A DNA stretch of 42,861 nt from assembly GCA_905203045.1 (NCBI GenBank), contig CAJKUH010000019.1:1-42861 (forward strand). Direction: 5' to 3'. Below are positions 31,713 to 40,403 of the stretch, in pieces. Below the pieces are notes generated by a model. It was not told the DNA's origin and ran no database searches. It saw only the letters and a list, made by a program, of their open reading frames with translations. Position numbers and translations under genes: made by a program. Source of the stretch: an uncultured Eggerthella sp. (GTDB lineage: Bacteria > Actinomycetota > Coriobacteriia > Coriobacteriales > Eggerthellaceae). Numbering within the stretch: the stretch's first letter is position 1; each line of letters begins with the position of its first letter.

Positions 31713-32597
31713 ATGAAAGCATTTGTTCTTGCTGAATCCACCGACGCTCAGCGCGCTCTCTGCGCTGGCGCTCGTACCATCGCAGACGAAGTAGTACTCG
31801 CAGTTGTTAAGGGTGCTCCCCTGACTGGCGTTGCTGACAAGGCATACGACGTAGAGCTTCCCGAGGGCCAGCCCGTAGAGAACGCTGCTGCTGGCGTTCA
31901 GGCTGCTTACGACGCAGCACAGCCCGACGTTGTGCTCGTTGAGCCCACTCCCCGCAACAAGATCCTCGCTGGTCTTCTTGCTGCTAAGCTCGGTACCGCT
32001 GTTGTTTCCGACGTTACCGCATTCGATGGCGACTCCGTAACCAACATGTACTTCGGCGGCCTCGCTGCTAACAAGCAGAAGGCAACCGGCGCTAAGGTTT
32101 ACACCGTAGCTGCTACCGCTTTCGCTGATGCTGAGGCAACTGGCTCCGACGACGTTGAGACCATTGCTTACACTGCACCTGAGAAGGCTCTTGTACTCCG
32201 TGGCACCAAGGCTGTTCCCCGCGAGGGCGCAGACCTTACCAAGTGCGACGTTGTTGTTGGCGCTGGCCGCGGCTTCGCTGAGGAAGCTGACCTCCAGATG
32301 GCTCGCGACCTTTGCGCAAAGGTCGGCGGCGAGCTCGGTTGCTCCCGTCCTCTGGCTGAGAACGTTGATTGGCTGCCCCGCAACCTCTACATCGGCGTTT
32401 CCGGTCTGCAGCTTGCTCCTAAGGCTTACATTGCTCTCGGCATTTCCGGCCAGATGCAGCACATGGTAGGCGTTCAGGGCGCTGACACCATCATCGCAGT
32501 TAACAAGGACCAGAACGCACCTATCTTCAAGCAGTGCGACTACGGTATCGTTGGCGATATCTACAAGGTTCTTCCTGCCTTGATTGAAAAGCTGTAA
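31713..32597 (+). CDS. fixB: Electron transfer flavoprotein alpha subunit (FixB)
   Basis: A 294-residue EtfA/FixB that binds the redox-active FAD through its C-terminal domain. That domain reads CSRPLAENVDWLPRNLYIGV then SGLQLAPKAYIALGISGQMQ and HMVGVQGADTIIAVNKDQNA. The IGVSG form, rather than the IGQTG of classical EtfA, matches FixB of the E. coli fix operon as I remember it. VVVGAGRGFAEEADLQMARD is the start of the FAD domain. It is followed by a strong terminator hairpin before fixC. Confidence 0.94.
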   Translation: MKAFVLAESTDAQRALCAGARTIADEVVLAVVKGAPLTGVADKAYDVELPEGQPVENAAAGVQAAYDAAQPDVVLVEPTPRNKILAGLLAAKLGTAVVSDVTAFDGDSVTNMYFGGLAANKQKATGAKVYTVAATAFADAEATGSDDVETIAYTAPEKALVLRGTKAVPREGADLTKCDVVVGAGRGFAEEADLQMARDLCAKVGGELGCSRPLAENVDWLPRNLYIGVSGLQLAPKAYIALGISGQMQHMVGVQGADTIIAVNKDQNAPIFKQCDYGIVGDIYKVLPALIEKL

Positions 32598-32610
32598 ACG
32601 CTTATTATTG

Positions 32611-32641
32611 CAGGGCGCAGGAAACTGCGCCCTGTTTTTTT
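32611..32641 (+). terminator. Intra-operon terminator between fixB and fixC
   Basis: The stem CAGGGCGCAG-GAAA-CTGCGCCCTG, with a GNRA loop and T7, ends 24 bases before the fixC start. Since no new promoter is visible in that short gap, it probably lets part of the transcripts through, giving more FixAB than FixCX. Confidence 0.85.
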
Positions 32642-32664
32642 GCTCATACTCTGAAAGGAAAAGC

Positions 32665-33951
32665 ATGTCCGATTTTGACGCGATTGTCGTCGGTGCTGGC
32701 TGCGCAGGTTCTGTTGCCGCTTACACCCTCGCATCCGCAGGCAAGTCGGTTCTTGTTGTCGAGCGTGGTCAGTACGCTGGCGCAAAGAACATGACTGGTG
32801 GCCGTATTTACACGCATTCGCTGGCCAAGGTATTCCCTAACTATCAGGAAGCACCCCTGCAGCGCAAGGTAACCCATGAGCGCATTTCGCTGATGGCTCC
32901 TGACGCAAACTTCACCATTGACTATGCCGCTCGTGAGCTCGAAGAAGCTGGCAAAGAGTCCTACACCGTTCTCCGTGGCCCCTTCGACCAGTGGCTGGCA
33001 GAGCAGGCAGAGAATGCCGGTGCTGAGTTCATCTATGGCATTGCCGTAGAAGACCTCATCATCGAAGACGGCAAGGTAAAGGGCATCCTCGCATTTGGCG
33101 ATGAGATCACTTCTGATGTGGTAATCCTCGCCGACGGCGTTAACTCCCTGCTTACCTCTAAGGCTGGTCTTTCTAAGAAGGCTCCCGCAATCCATCAGGT
33201 TGCTGTTGGCGCAAAGGAAACCATCGAGCTTCCTGCTGACGTAGTTGAGAGCCGTTTCCTGTGCAACCCTGGCGAAGGTGCTTCTTGGCTGTTCTGCGGC
33301 GATTGCTCCAACGGCATTATCGGTGGTGCTTTCGTATACGCAAACCAGGAATCCGTTTCCGTTGGTATCGTTGCTACCATGAGCGAAGTTCTGAAGCAGG
33401 ACATTCCTGTTTATCAGATGCTCGAGAACTTCAAGAACCGTCCGGAGATCAAGCCCCTTATTGCTGGCGGCAAGACCGTAGAGTACTCCGGCCATGTTGT
33501 TCCTGAGGGCGGTATCAAGATGATGCCCGAGATCGTTGGCGACGGTGTTGTTGTTGCTGGCGACGCAGCTATGCTGTGCATGAACCTTGGCTACACGGTT
33601 CGTGGCATGGACCTTGCTGTTGAGTCTGGTGCTATCGCTGCTAAGGCGGTAATCAAGGCTCTCGATGCTGGTGACACCTCCAAGGCTGGTCTGTCCGAGT
33701 ACAAGACCATGCTGGACAACTCTTTCGTTATCCGCGAAATGAAGATGTATCAGGACGCTCCTGAGTTCCTGGAGAACTGCCCCGGCATGTTCCGCGGCTA
33801 TCCTGAGATGATCCGCGACATCATGACCCCGCTCTTCATGGTTGACGGCGAGCCCCGCAAGCACGTTCTGAAGCTTGCGCTTCCTCCCGTTAAGCGTCAG
33901 GGTCTGTTCAAGCTCGCTAAGGTTGCTATGAAGGGAGTGAAGGAACTGTGA
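32665..33951 (+). CDS. fixC: FAD-dependent electron transfer oxidoreductase FixC
   Basis: A 428-residue flavoprotein related to electron transfer flavoprotein:quinone oxidoreductase. The N-terminal Rossmann motif is AIVVGAGCAGSVAAYTLASA, followed by VVERGQYAGAKNMTGGRIY, typical of FixC. A later FAD contact is GDGVVVAGDAAMLCMNLGYT. With FixX it should pass electrons between FixAB and the quinone pool or ferredoxin at the membrane face. The ATG at 32665 follows AAAGGAAAAGC; the longer frame to 32584 crosses the terminator and is rejected. It overlaps fixX by four bases (GTGA). Confidence 0.93.
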   Translation: MSDFDAIVVGAGCAGSVAAYTLASAGKSVLVVERGQYAGAKNMTGGRIYTHSLAKVFPNYQEAPLQRKVTHERISLMAPDANFTIDYAARELEEAGKESYTVLRGPFDQWLAEQAENAGAEFIYGIAVEDLIIEDGKVKGILAFGDEITSDVVILADGVNSLLTSKAGLSKKAPAIHQVAVGAKETIELPADVVESRFLCNPGEGASWLFCGDCSNGIIGGAFVYANQESVSVGIVATMSEVLKQDIPVYQMLENFKNRPEIKPLIAGGKTVEYSGHVVPEGGIKMMPEIVGDGVVVAGDAAMLCMNLGYTVRGMDLAVESGAIAAKAVIKALDAGDTSKAGLSEYKTMLDNSFVIREMKMYQDAPEFLENCPGMFRGYPEMIRDIMTPLFMVDGEPRKHVLKLALPPVKRQGLFKLAKVAMKGVKEL

Positions 33952-34247
33952 TCGATATCACCGTTAACGTCGACGAGAAGCTTTCCCTCAACAAGTTTGA
34001 GGTTGACGAAGAGAACGCTCACATCAAGATCAAGGAAGGCGTTAAGGCTTCCGATCCTGAGTTCCAGAAGCTCGTTATGTGCTGCCCTGCAGCGCTCTAC
34101 AAGATGCCCGCTGAGGGCGACGAGCCCATCTTCGACTATGCTGGTTGCCTCGAGTGCGGTACCTGCCGCATGATCTGTGGTGAAACCATCCTTGAGAAGT
34201 GGGAGTATCCTCAGCCTACCATGGGCGTACAGTATCGCTTCGGCTAG
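33948..34247 (+). CDS. fixX: Ferredoxin-like protein FixX
   Basis: A 99-residue iron-sulfur partner of FixC. A GTG start overlaps the fixC stop (GTGA at 33948-33951), behind GGGAGTGAAGGA. Cys67, Cys70, Cys73 and Cys77 (GCLECGTCRMIC) form a cluster motif, with the usual MCCPAALY (Cys45, Cys46) ahead of it. Length and layout match the FixX family. A strong terminator follows and ends the caiA-like-fixABCX unit. Confidence 0.93.
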   Translation: MIDITVNVDEKLSLNKFEVDEENAHIKIKEGVKASDPEFQKLVMCCPAALYKMPAEGDEPIFDYAGCLECGTCRMICGETILEKWEYPQPTMGVQYRFG

Positions 34248-34283
34248 GATTTCCACGCATAAGCGTTGATCTTTCTGCTAACG

Positions 34284-34316
34284 AAAAGGACCTATCCAAT
34301 GGATAGGTCCTTTTTT
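34284..34316 (+). terminator. fix operon terminator
   Basis: Arms AAAAGGACCTATCC / GGATAGGTCCTTTT (14 pairs, loop AAT) run into T6, 37 bases after fixX. Confidence 0.92.
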
Positions 34317-34354
34317 ATTGCGCCGTTGTTTTTATTACGAGTTATATCGGTAAA

Positions 34355-34413
34355 TTATCAAACCTATAAGCGTTTGTTATAGTCGAATCAGATTCGCATA
34401 ATTCGAATGAATT
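34355..34413 (+). promoter_or_regulatory. MFS gene promoter with downstream palindromes
   Basis: TTATCA (34355-34360), a 17-base spacer and TATAGT (34378-34383) make a fair promoter. Directly after it lie the palindrome CGAATC-a-GATTCG (34384-34396) and the inverted repeat AATTC-gaat-GAATT (34400-34413), both at the expected transcription start. A repressor site is a reasonable guess. The leader to the start codon is long (about 140 bases) and shows nothing else. Confidence 0.5.
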
Positions 34414-34528
34414 AGAACTAGCTTACTTTCGGTTCTACCATGGGATTGTTCCTAAACTACGCGTTCGTTAGGGGATATGTGCAGCGCTAGGAACGGCATG
34501 GAGGAAAAAAGAGAGGAAGGGGAGTGTT

Positions 34529-35836
34529 GTGAGCGCAGCAAAACAAGCAACCAAATACCTGTTTGCAATCGCAACGGTATACATGTGCTACCTGACACAT
34601 GGCGTTCAGGCAATTATCTTCAGTCAAAACCAGGTGAACTTCTATACGCAATGGGGTTTCACCGATGCAGCAGCAGGTGCTGCAGCTGTGTCAACGGCAA
34701 TCATGTGGGTTGGCATTGGTAAGTTCGTGAGTGTTTGGATCGGAGGCGAAATCTCAGACCGCATTGGCCGCAAGATCATGGCCGTAGGTGGTGGCGTTCT
34801 TTACATCATCTCGTTCGCGATCATGCTGGTAACCGATAACGCAACGGTGGCTTGTGTGGCTGGTTTCCTTTCCGGTGTTGCCACTTCCGGCTTCTGGGAT
34901 GGCTCGCTTTACCCGGCAATCGCCGAGGCTAACCCGAAGTACTCCGCTTCTACCACGATCGGCATCAAGCTGGTAATCTCCATTTCCGGCATCGTGTATC
35001 CTCTGTTCGTTGCTATGAACAGTGGCGCTAACTGGCACATCAACGTGATGATCCCGATCGTTATGTCGGTCATCGCAACCATCATGGCAATCTGCACCCC
35101 GTTCATCTACGACGACGAGCGCAAGATGGCGGCTACATCCGGTGCAGACGAAGGCGCAAAGAACAAGGCTCAGGAAGAAATTCAGGCAGCCAAGGACGCT
35201 ATGCTGGAACAGCCTAATGGCCTGGTAAACGCGGTAACGCTGTTCTTCGGCTTCGTAATCATGTTCATCATGTACGGCGCACAGCAGTACACCAAGCAGT
35301 TCGGCATCACCAACCTCGGCCTCGATGCGACGGCAGCTGCAGGCCTTACCTCCATCTACACGGTTGGCTCGGTAATCGCAGTTCTGTTCTGGGCATGGAT
35401 GATGGGCAAGCTTCGCTGGACCCCGATTAAGGTTATCCTGATCGACTCCATCCTTGCTGCTTGCGCACTGGCCCTCGTGATCATTGCCCTGCCTCTGAAC
35501 CTCGGCGCTGGTGTTGTGTACGTTGCCATCGCAGTGCTCGGCTTCTCCGCCGCTGGCGGCATGCTTCAGACGGGCGTTACGCTTCGTCAGATGATGTGCC
35601 CTGGTCCGCGCGGCCGTAACGTAGGTATGTATTACACCTTCATGGGCTTCGCATCCGTGTTCCTGCCCTTCATCGTTGGCAGCATGACCAAGTCTGTTGG
35701 CGAGGCAAGCGCAGTGTGGATCATGATGATCCTGCTCCTCGTTGCGGCAGTGGTAAGCATCGTAATGGCTCTGTACGTTATCTCTCGCTTCAAGAAGCAG
35801 TTCGGCTACAGCGCTATGGAAAAGATGCACGACTAA
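34529..35836 (+). CDS. Major facilitator superfamily transporter
   Basis: A 435-residue inner-membrane carrier with about 12 membrane segments in two halves, separated by a charged cytoplasmic loop (KMAATSGADEGAKNKAQEE). The loop 2-3 motif is GGEISDRIGRKIMAVGGG, close to the MFS signature. The GTG start at 34529 follows GGAAGGGGAG. It lies between the fix operon and a LysR regulator, so it may import the acid reduced by the CaiA-like enzyme, taking the place that CaiT has in E. coli. The substrate is inferred only from context. Confidence 0.88.
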   Translation: MSAAKQATKYLFAIATVYMCYLTHGVQAIIFSQNQVNFYTQWGFTDAAAGAAAVSTAIMWVGIGKFVSVWIGGEISDRIGRKIMAVGGGVLYIISFAIMLVTDNATVACVAGFLSGVATSGFWDGSLYPAIAEANPKYSASTTIGIKLVISISGIVYPLFVAMNSGANWHINVMIPIVMSVIATIMAICTPFIYDDERKMAATSGADEGAKNKAQEEIQAAKDAMLEQPNGLVNAVTLFFGFVIMFIMYGAQQYTKQFGITNLGLDATAAAGLTSIYTVGSVIAVLFWAWMMGKLRWTPIKVILIDSILAACALALVIIALPLNLGAGVVYVAIAVLGFSAAGGMLQTGVTLRQMMCPGPRGRNVGMYYTFMGFASVFLPFIVGSMTKSVGEASAVWIMMILLLVAAVVSIVMALYVISRFKKQFGYSAMEKMHD

Positions 35837-35871
35837 CGGCATTCGGCTTCATGTAACAATGCATGCGGCAG

Positions 35872-35898
35872 AAGGCCCCGGGAAACCGGGGCCTTTTT
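35872..35898 (+). terminator. MFS gene terminator
   Basis: AAGGCCCCGG-GAAA-CCGGGGCCTT, followed by T5, lies 35 bases after the stop. Confidence 0.92.
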
Positions 35899-35941
35899 CG
35901 TGTCGGGGAAGCCGTTAAACCAGAAACCCAAGGAATCGCTT

Positions 35942-35978
35942 ATAGATTCCGCTTTATCTATCGGATTTACGCTATACT
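35942..35978 (+). promoter_or_regulatory. LysR gene promoter with inverted repeat
   Basis: ATAGAT-N8-ATCTAT (35942-35961) lies just upstream of the -10-like TATACT (35973-35978). An inverted repeat here fits autoregulation by a LysR protein, although it was not matched to a known site. Confidence 0.4.
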
Positions 35979-36014
35979 TGTCACCGTTTTGTCAATGCGG
36001 AGGCGCGTAAGAGC

Positions 36015-36947
36015 ATGAACCTATCTCAGCTTTATTATTTTCGTAAACTTGCCGAACTGCAGCACTATACCAAGGCCGCGAAAGAGCTTTTCATCACGCA
36101 ACCGACCTTGTCGGGCTCGATTTCCTCGCTTGAGCAGGAGTTGGGTGTTTCTCTGTTCCAAAAGGCTGGCCGTAATGTTGAGCTCACTAAATACGGTGCC
36201 GAGTTCCTGAAATACGTGAATGCCTCGCTGGAGCAGCTCGACAAGGGCATAGCAATCATGAAGGGCTATTCCGGTGAAGGGGACGGCGGCATAATCGATC
36301 TGGGCTGCATTATCACCCTGCAAACGGATTACCTGCCGCGTTTGTTGAACGGGTATTCTTCGGTCAACGAGCATAAGACGGAATTCAACATCAACCAAAA
36401 GCCCTCTCAGGATTTGTTGAGCGGTGTGGTTGCCGGAAACCACGATGTGGCGTTCTGCGCATTCGATGCCGGCTTCGATGCGAGTTTGCAGCAGATTCCC
36501 GTGGTGGAACAGCAGCTGGTGGTTGCCATGAGCCCCTCTTCGTCTTTGGCGGCGAAGCCTTACCTTACTTTGGATGACCTGCGCGAAGAATCGCTTATCA
36601 CGTATCGTGACGAAGTGCCGCTGGGCCAGTCGGTGAAGAACCTGCTTGACGGTTTCGGCATTGATCAGGTGCGCTATGCCTACGAAGACGAGTCGATTCT
36701 TGCAGGCTTTGCGGCAAACGGGTCAGATATCGCGTTGATGCTCGATACGTTCTTTCCCCATTCGGTGGAAGACATCGTGGTGAAGCCCCTGTACAACAAT
36801 GAGCTCGAAAAGCGCCGTTACTGTCACACCATCTATTTGGTGTACAGCGAGAAGAACTATCGCCCCTATTGTGTCGAGCACTTCATCGAGTACGTTCGCG
36901 GCCACCAGCTTGACCGCTCAACCTCACCGAGCATTTACATCGATTAG
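36015..36947 (+). CDS. LysR family transcriptional regulator
   Basis: A 310-residue regulator. The N-terminal winged helix MNLSQLYYFRKLAELQHYTK, followed by AAKELFITQPTLSGSISSLE, is the canonical LysR DNA-binding domain. The C-terminal two-lobe effector domain runs from about residue 90 to the end. The ATG at 36015 follows GCGGAGG. It stands beside the MFS and fix genes in the same direction, with its own promoter. It may sense the substrate of that system (inference). Confidence 0.92.
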   Translation: MNLSQLYYFRKLAELQHYTKAAKELFITQPTLSGSISSLEQELGVSLFQKAGRNVELTKYGAEFLKYVNASLEQLDKGIAIMKGYSGEGDGGIIDLGCIITLQTDYLPRLLNGYSSVNEHKTEFNINQKPSQDLLSGVVAGNHDVAFCAFDAGFDASLQQIPVVEQQLVVAMSPSSSLAAKPYLTLDDLREESLITYRDEVPLGQSVKNLLDGFGIDQVRYAYEDESILAGFAANGSDIALMLDTFFPHSVEDIVVKPLYNNELEKRRYCHTIYLVYSEKNYRPYCVEHFIEYVRGHQLDRSTSPSIYID

Positions 36948-37085
36948 CGCCCCCAGCGCCTGCTAAGGCGTATCCGCAGGATGCTTTTCGTGTTGTGTTA
37001 CTGCGCTTCGCCTGCGAAGGGATGCTGCGACTATGCTTGGATTGTGGGCAGGGCGGTGAAAATCAGCACGGCAAGTTATATACGG

Positions 37086-37091
37086 TAGAAT
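37086..37091 (+). promoter_or_regulatory. -10 box of a likely leaderless ABC-F transcript
   Basis: TAGAAT, within CGGTAGAAT, ends 8 bases before the A of the ATG at 37100. No ribosome site lies between. This repeats the arrangement seen at priA. Confidence 0.45.
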
Positions 37092-37099
37092 GAATCGTT

Positions 37100-39133
37100 A
37101 TGATTTTACAGCTTGAACACATCACCAAATCTTTCGGTTCCCGCGTGCTCTTCTCGGACGTAACGTTTCGTTTGGAGGAATACGACCGCCTTGCCTTGGT
37201 TGGTCCGAACGGTGCGGGGAAAACCACCATGCTCAACATCATCACCGGCAAGGAAGATGCCGATGATGGGCGCATCGTGCTTGCGAAAGGCGCGAAGATC
37301 GGCTATTTGGAGCAGGAAGCCATCGAAATGAGGGAGAACACCATTTTCGAAGAGGTGCTTTCCGCCCAGCATGAGATTCTGAACCAGGAGCGCTACATGC
37401 GCGAGCTGGAGTCTTCTTTGGGCGAAAACCCTTCCGAGCAGAAGCTGGCTTCATACGGCCGTGCCCGCGACCAGTACGAGGCTATGGGCGGCTACCTGCT
37501 TGAATCGCGCGTTCGCTCGGTGCTGTTCGGCTTGGGCTTCGGCGAAGACGACATGGAGCGCATGACCACCGACTTTTCCGGCGGTTGGCAGATGCGCATT
37601 GCCTTGGCAAAGCTTCTGACCCGCAACCCCGAGGTTCTACTGCTTGACGAGCCGACCAACCACCTTGACCTCGAAAGCGTCAAATGGCTCGAAGGCTTCC
37701 TGCGCAGCTACACGGGTAGCGTTATCGTGGTAAGCCACGACCGTGAGTTCTTGGACAACATGGTAGATCGCGTGGCCGAAATCGACCTTGGCCACGTGCA
37801 GCTGTACAAGGGCAACTACTCCGATTATCTGACTCAACGCGAAGAGCGCATTGCCCTTCTGCGCGAACAAGCCCAGAAGCAGAAAGAGGAAATTGCCCAT
37901 ATGGAGGCGTTCATCGAACGCTTCCGCTACAAGGCAACAAAGGCCAAGCAGGTTCAAGACCGTGTGCGCAAGCTGGAGAAGATGGAGATCATCCAGGTTC
38001 CCCCTGAGCGCAAGAGCGTTCACTTCAATTTCCAGCAGCCGCCCCGTACGGGCGATTTGGTGGTGGAAACCAAGGGCCTGTGCAAGTCGTTCGGCTCGAA
38101 AACGGTGTATGACGGGCTTGATCTTTCCATATACCGCGGTGAGAAGGTGGCTTTGGTCGGCCCTAACGGTGCCGGTAAGTCGACCTTGTTGAAGATGATT
38201 GCCGGGGTGTTGCAGCCCGACGCGGGCACCATCAAGTACGGTGCCCATGTGAGCAAAACCTATTTCGCGCAGCATCAATTGGAAGAGCTGCATCCGGGCA
38301 ATACCGTGTTCGAGGAGCTTGACGGTGCGGCGCCCGGCTGGAGCATTTCGCAGGTGCGCACCCTTTTGGGCGCGTTCTTGTTCCAGGATGACGCGGTGGA
38401 TAAGAAAGTGTCGGTGCTTTCCGGTGGCGAGAAGTGCCGTTTGGCTTTGGCGAAGATGTTGGTGGCGCCACGTCCCCTGCTGTGCCTGGACGAGCCTACG
38501 AATCACCTCGATATCGCCAGCGCCGATATTTTGGAGCAGGCTCTGAAACAATTCGAGGGCACTATTCTGCTTATCACGCACGACAGGCATCTGATCCGTT
38601 CGGTGGCCAACCGCATCATCGAGATTAAGCCGGGTCAGGTTACCTCCTATGCCGGCGATTACGAGTACTACCTGTACAAAACCGGGCAGGAGGACAGCCG
38701 CAGCGCCGTCGATGGCGCCAAAGTGCACTCTGCCAAGGCCGCCCCCGCTGCCGCTTCTTCGGCTGCGTTCGCCAAGGCATCCCCGAAGGAAGGCAAGGCA
38801 AAGGCTCCCATGACGGCTCCGCGCGGCTCTGCTCCGAAGACGAAGGAGCAGAAGCGTGCCGAGGCAGAGGCGCGCAACCGTGCCTATGCGGCGTTGAAGA
38901 ACCAGCGCAAGCGCGTGAAGGAGCTTGACAAGATCATCGAGCGCGAAACGGCGCGCATGGAAGAGATCATGGCGCTTTTGGCCGACCCTGATTTCTACAC
39001 GAACGAGGATTTTTCGAGTGACGTGATTGCCGAGCATGCCAAGCTCAAACAGTCGCTTTCCGCCCATGAGGAAGAATGGATCATGCTTTCCGAGGAAATC
39101 GAGGAAGAGATGAACAAGGGGCGCGATGCGTAA
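37100..39133 (+). CDS. ABC-F family ATP-binding protein
   Basis: A 677-residue cytoplasmic twin-ATPase without membrane segments; the family acts on ribosomes (translation factors such as EttA/Uup/YdiF, or antibiotic resistance). Cassette 1 has Walker A GPNGAGKTT (35-43), signature FSGGWQMRIALAKLL and LLLDEPTNHLD. The arm/linker of about 80 residues reads FRYKATKAKQVQDRVRKLEK. Cassette 2 has GPNGAGKSTLLKMIAG, LSGGEKCRLALAKML and CLDEPTNHLD. A long Lys/Ala-rich tether and a C-terminal coiled coil, from about residue 590, resemble Uup/YdiF-type proteins. Its stop overlaps the trmL start. I see no sign that it confers resistance. Confidence 0.93.
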   Translation: MILQLEHITKSFGSRVLFSDVTFRLEEYDRLALVGPNGAGKTTMLNIITGKEDADDGRIVLAKGAKIGYLEQEAIEMRENTIFEEVLSAQHEILNQERYMRELESSLGENPSEQKLASYGRARDQYEAMGGYLLESRVRSVLFGLGFGEDDMERMTTDFSGGWQMRIALAKLLTRNPEVLLLDEPTNHLDLESVKWLEGFLRSYTGSVIVVSHDREFLDNMVDRVAEIDLGHVQLYKGNYSDYLTQREERIALLREQAQKQKEEIAHMEAFIERFRYKATKAKQVQDRVRKLEKMEIIQVPPERKSVHFNFQQPPRTGDLVVETKGLCKSFGSKTVYDGLDLSIYRGEKVALVGPNGAGKSTLLKMIAGVLQPDAGTIKYGAHVSKTYFAQHQLEELHPGNTVFEELDGAAPGWSISQVRTLLGAFLFQDDAVDKKVSVLSGGEKCRLALAKMLVAPRPLLCLDEPTNHLDIASADILEQALKQFEGTILLITHDRHLIRSVANRIIEIKPGQVTSYAGDYEYYLYKTGQEDSRSAVDGAKVHSAKAAPAAASSAAFAKASPKEGKAKAPMTAPRGSAPKTKEQKRAEAEARNRAYAALKNQRKRVKELDKIIERETARMEEIMALLADPDFYTNEDFSSDVIAEHAKLKQSLSAHEEEWIMLSEEIEEEMNKGRDA

Positions 39134-39609
39134 TGGCACTTGACTTGCATGTGGTGCTTTTCGAGCCGGAGATCCCCCAGAATGCGGGCAACATCGCCCG
39201 CACGTGCGCGTGCACGGGGACAACGCTGCATTTGGTGGAACCGATGGGCTTTCGCTACACGCAGCGCAATCTTGCCCGCGCCGGTCTTGATTACTGGGAC
39301 AAGGTGAACATCGAGCGCCATGCCAGCGTGGAGCAGTTCCTCGAGCAGCACGCAGGGAAACGCATGCTGTTCTTCACGGGCAATACCGATCATTCGTTTT
39401 ACGACTGCGACTTGCGCGATGCGGGCGAGCTGTACCTGATTTTCGGCAGGGAAAGCCGTGGCATCGACCCTGAGGTGTTGAAGGCGCATGCCGATGCCTG
39501 CGTTCGTCTTCCCATGCGTGAGAGCTTGCGCTCTTTGAACCTTTCCAACGCGGTTGCCATCGGCGTATACGAGGTTCTGCGCCAGAACGCGTTCGAGGCG
39601 CTTGTGTAG
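39133..39609 (+). CDS. trmL: tRNA (cytidine(34)-2'-O)-methyltransferase
   Basis: A 158-residue SPOUT methyltransferase that methylates the wobble ribose of tRNA-Leu species. FEPEIPQNAGNIARTCACTG is the N-terminal signature. LIFGRESRGI and RSLNLSNAVAIGVYEVLRQ form the knot that binds S-adenosylmethionine. The start ATG overlaps the ABC-F stop (TAATG at 39131-39135), so the two are translationally coupled; an in-frame ATG at 39076 lies inside the upstream gene and is rejected. scpA follows after 2 bases. Confidence 0.93.
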   Translation: MALDLHVVLFEPEIPQNAGNIARTCACTGTTLHLVEPMGFRYTQRNLARAGLDYWDKVNIERHASVEQFLEQHAGKRMLFFTGNTDHSFYDCDLRDAGELYLIFGRESRGIDPEVLKAHADACVRLPMRESLRSLNLSNAVAIGVYEVLRQNAFEALV

Positions 39610-39611
39610 GC

Positions 39612-40403
39612 ATGTCGTACCGTGTTCGCATAGAGAGCTTCGAAGGCCCTTTCGACTTGCTTCTGTACCTGGTCAGTCGCCAGAAGGTGAGTATCGGATC
39701 GATTTCCCTGTCTGAAATCACCGATCAGTACCTGGCGGAAGTGGAGCGCATGCGCAACGTCGACTTGGACGTGGCGAGCGATTTTTTGCTGGTGGCATCG
39801 ACGCTCCTTGAGATAAAGGCGGCAAGCCTTATCCCGCATGAGGAAGCAGAAGATGTTCCCGAAGAATACGAGGAAATGTCTGCCGGCCAGATGCGCGATA
39901 CCTTGGTTGAGCACTTGCTGGAATACAAGAAGTTCAAGAACGCCGCCGCTGCCTTGCAGGGCCGTTTTGAAGCGGAGTCCAGGGTACACACACGTCCCTT
40001 CGGGCCCGACCGATCGTTCTTGACGATGGTGCCCGACTATCTTGAGGGCGTGAAGATCGAGCGTTTGGGCGAGCTGTGCGCAGGATGCATCGCACGGCGC
40101 GATGTGTTCCTACTTGAATCCGAGCATATTGCAGCGAAGGTTATACCCGTTGAAACGCAGGTGCGCACGGTGTTCGACCGCGTGTGTGCCAACGGAAGCG
40201 CACGATTCTCCGATTTCGTTTCGGCCGATGACAGCCCCCACCTGATCGTGGTTACCTTCTTGGCGATGCTCGAGCTGTATAAGCGCAACATGGTGAGCTT
40301 GAAGCAGGACGATTTGTTCGGGGACATCACCATCAGCTATGTTGACGGGGCGAACGCCCAGATTCTTGACGACAGTGAATTCGATTCGGCAGGGGAGGCC
40401 TGA
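39612..40403 (+). CDS. scpA: Segregation and condensation protein A
   Basis: A 263-residue kleisin that links the Smc heads and is needed for chromosome condensation. The N-terminus YRVRIESFEGPFDLLLYLVS is the hallmark of ScpA. ASDFLLVASTLLEIKAASLI is the coiled segment that contacts the Smc neck. The C-terminal winged helix is around FSDFVSADDSPHLIVVTFLA. It lies 2 bases after trmL and overlaps the scpB start by one base (TGATG). Confidence 0.95.
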   Translation: MSYRVRIESFEGPFDLLLYLVSRQKVSIGSISLSEITDQYLAEVERMRNVDLDVASDFLLVASTLLEIKAASLIPHEEAEDVPEEYEEMSAGQMRDTLVEHLLEYKKFKNAAAALQGRFEAESRVHTRPFGPDRSFLTMVPDYLEGVKIERLGELCAGCIARRDVFLLESEHIAAKVIPVETQVRTVFDRVCANGSARFSDFVSADDSPHLIVVTFLAMLELYKRNMVSLKQDDLFGDITISYVDGANAQILDDSEFDSAGEA

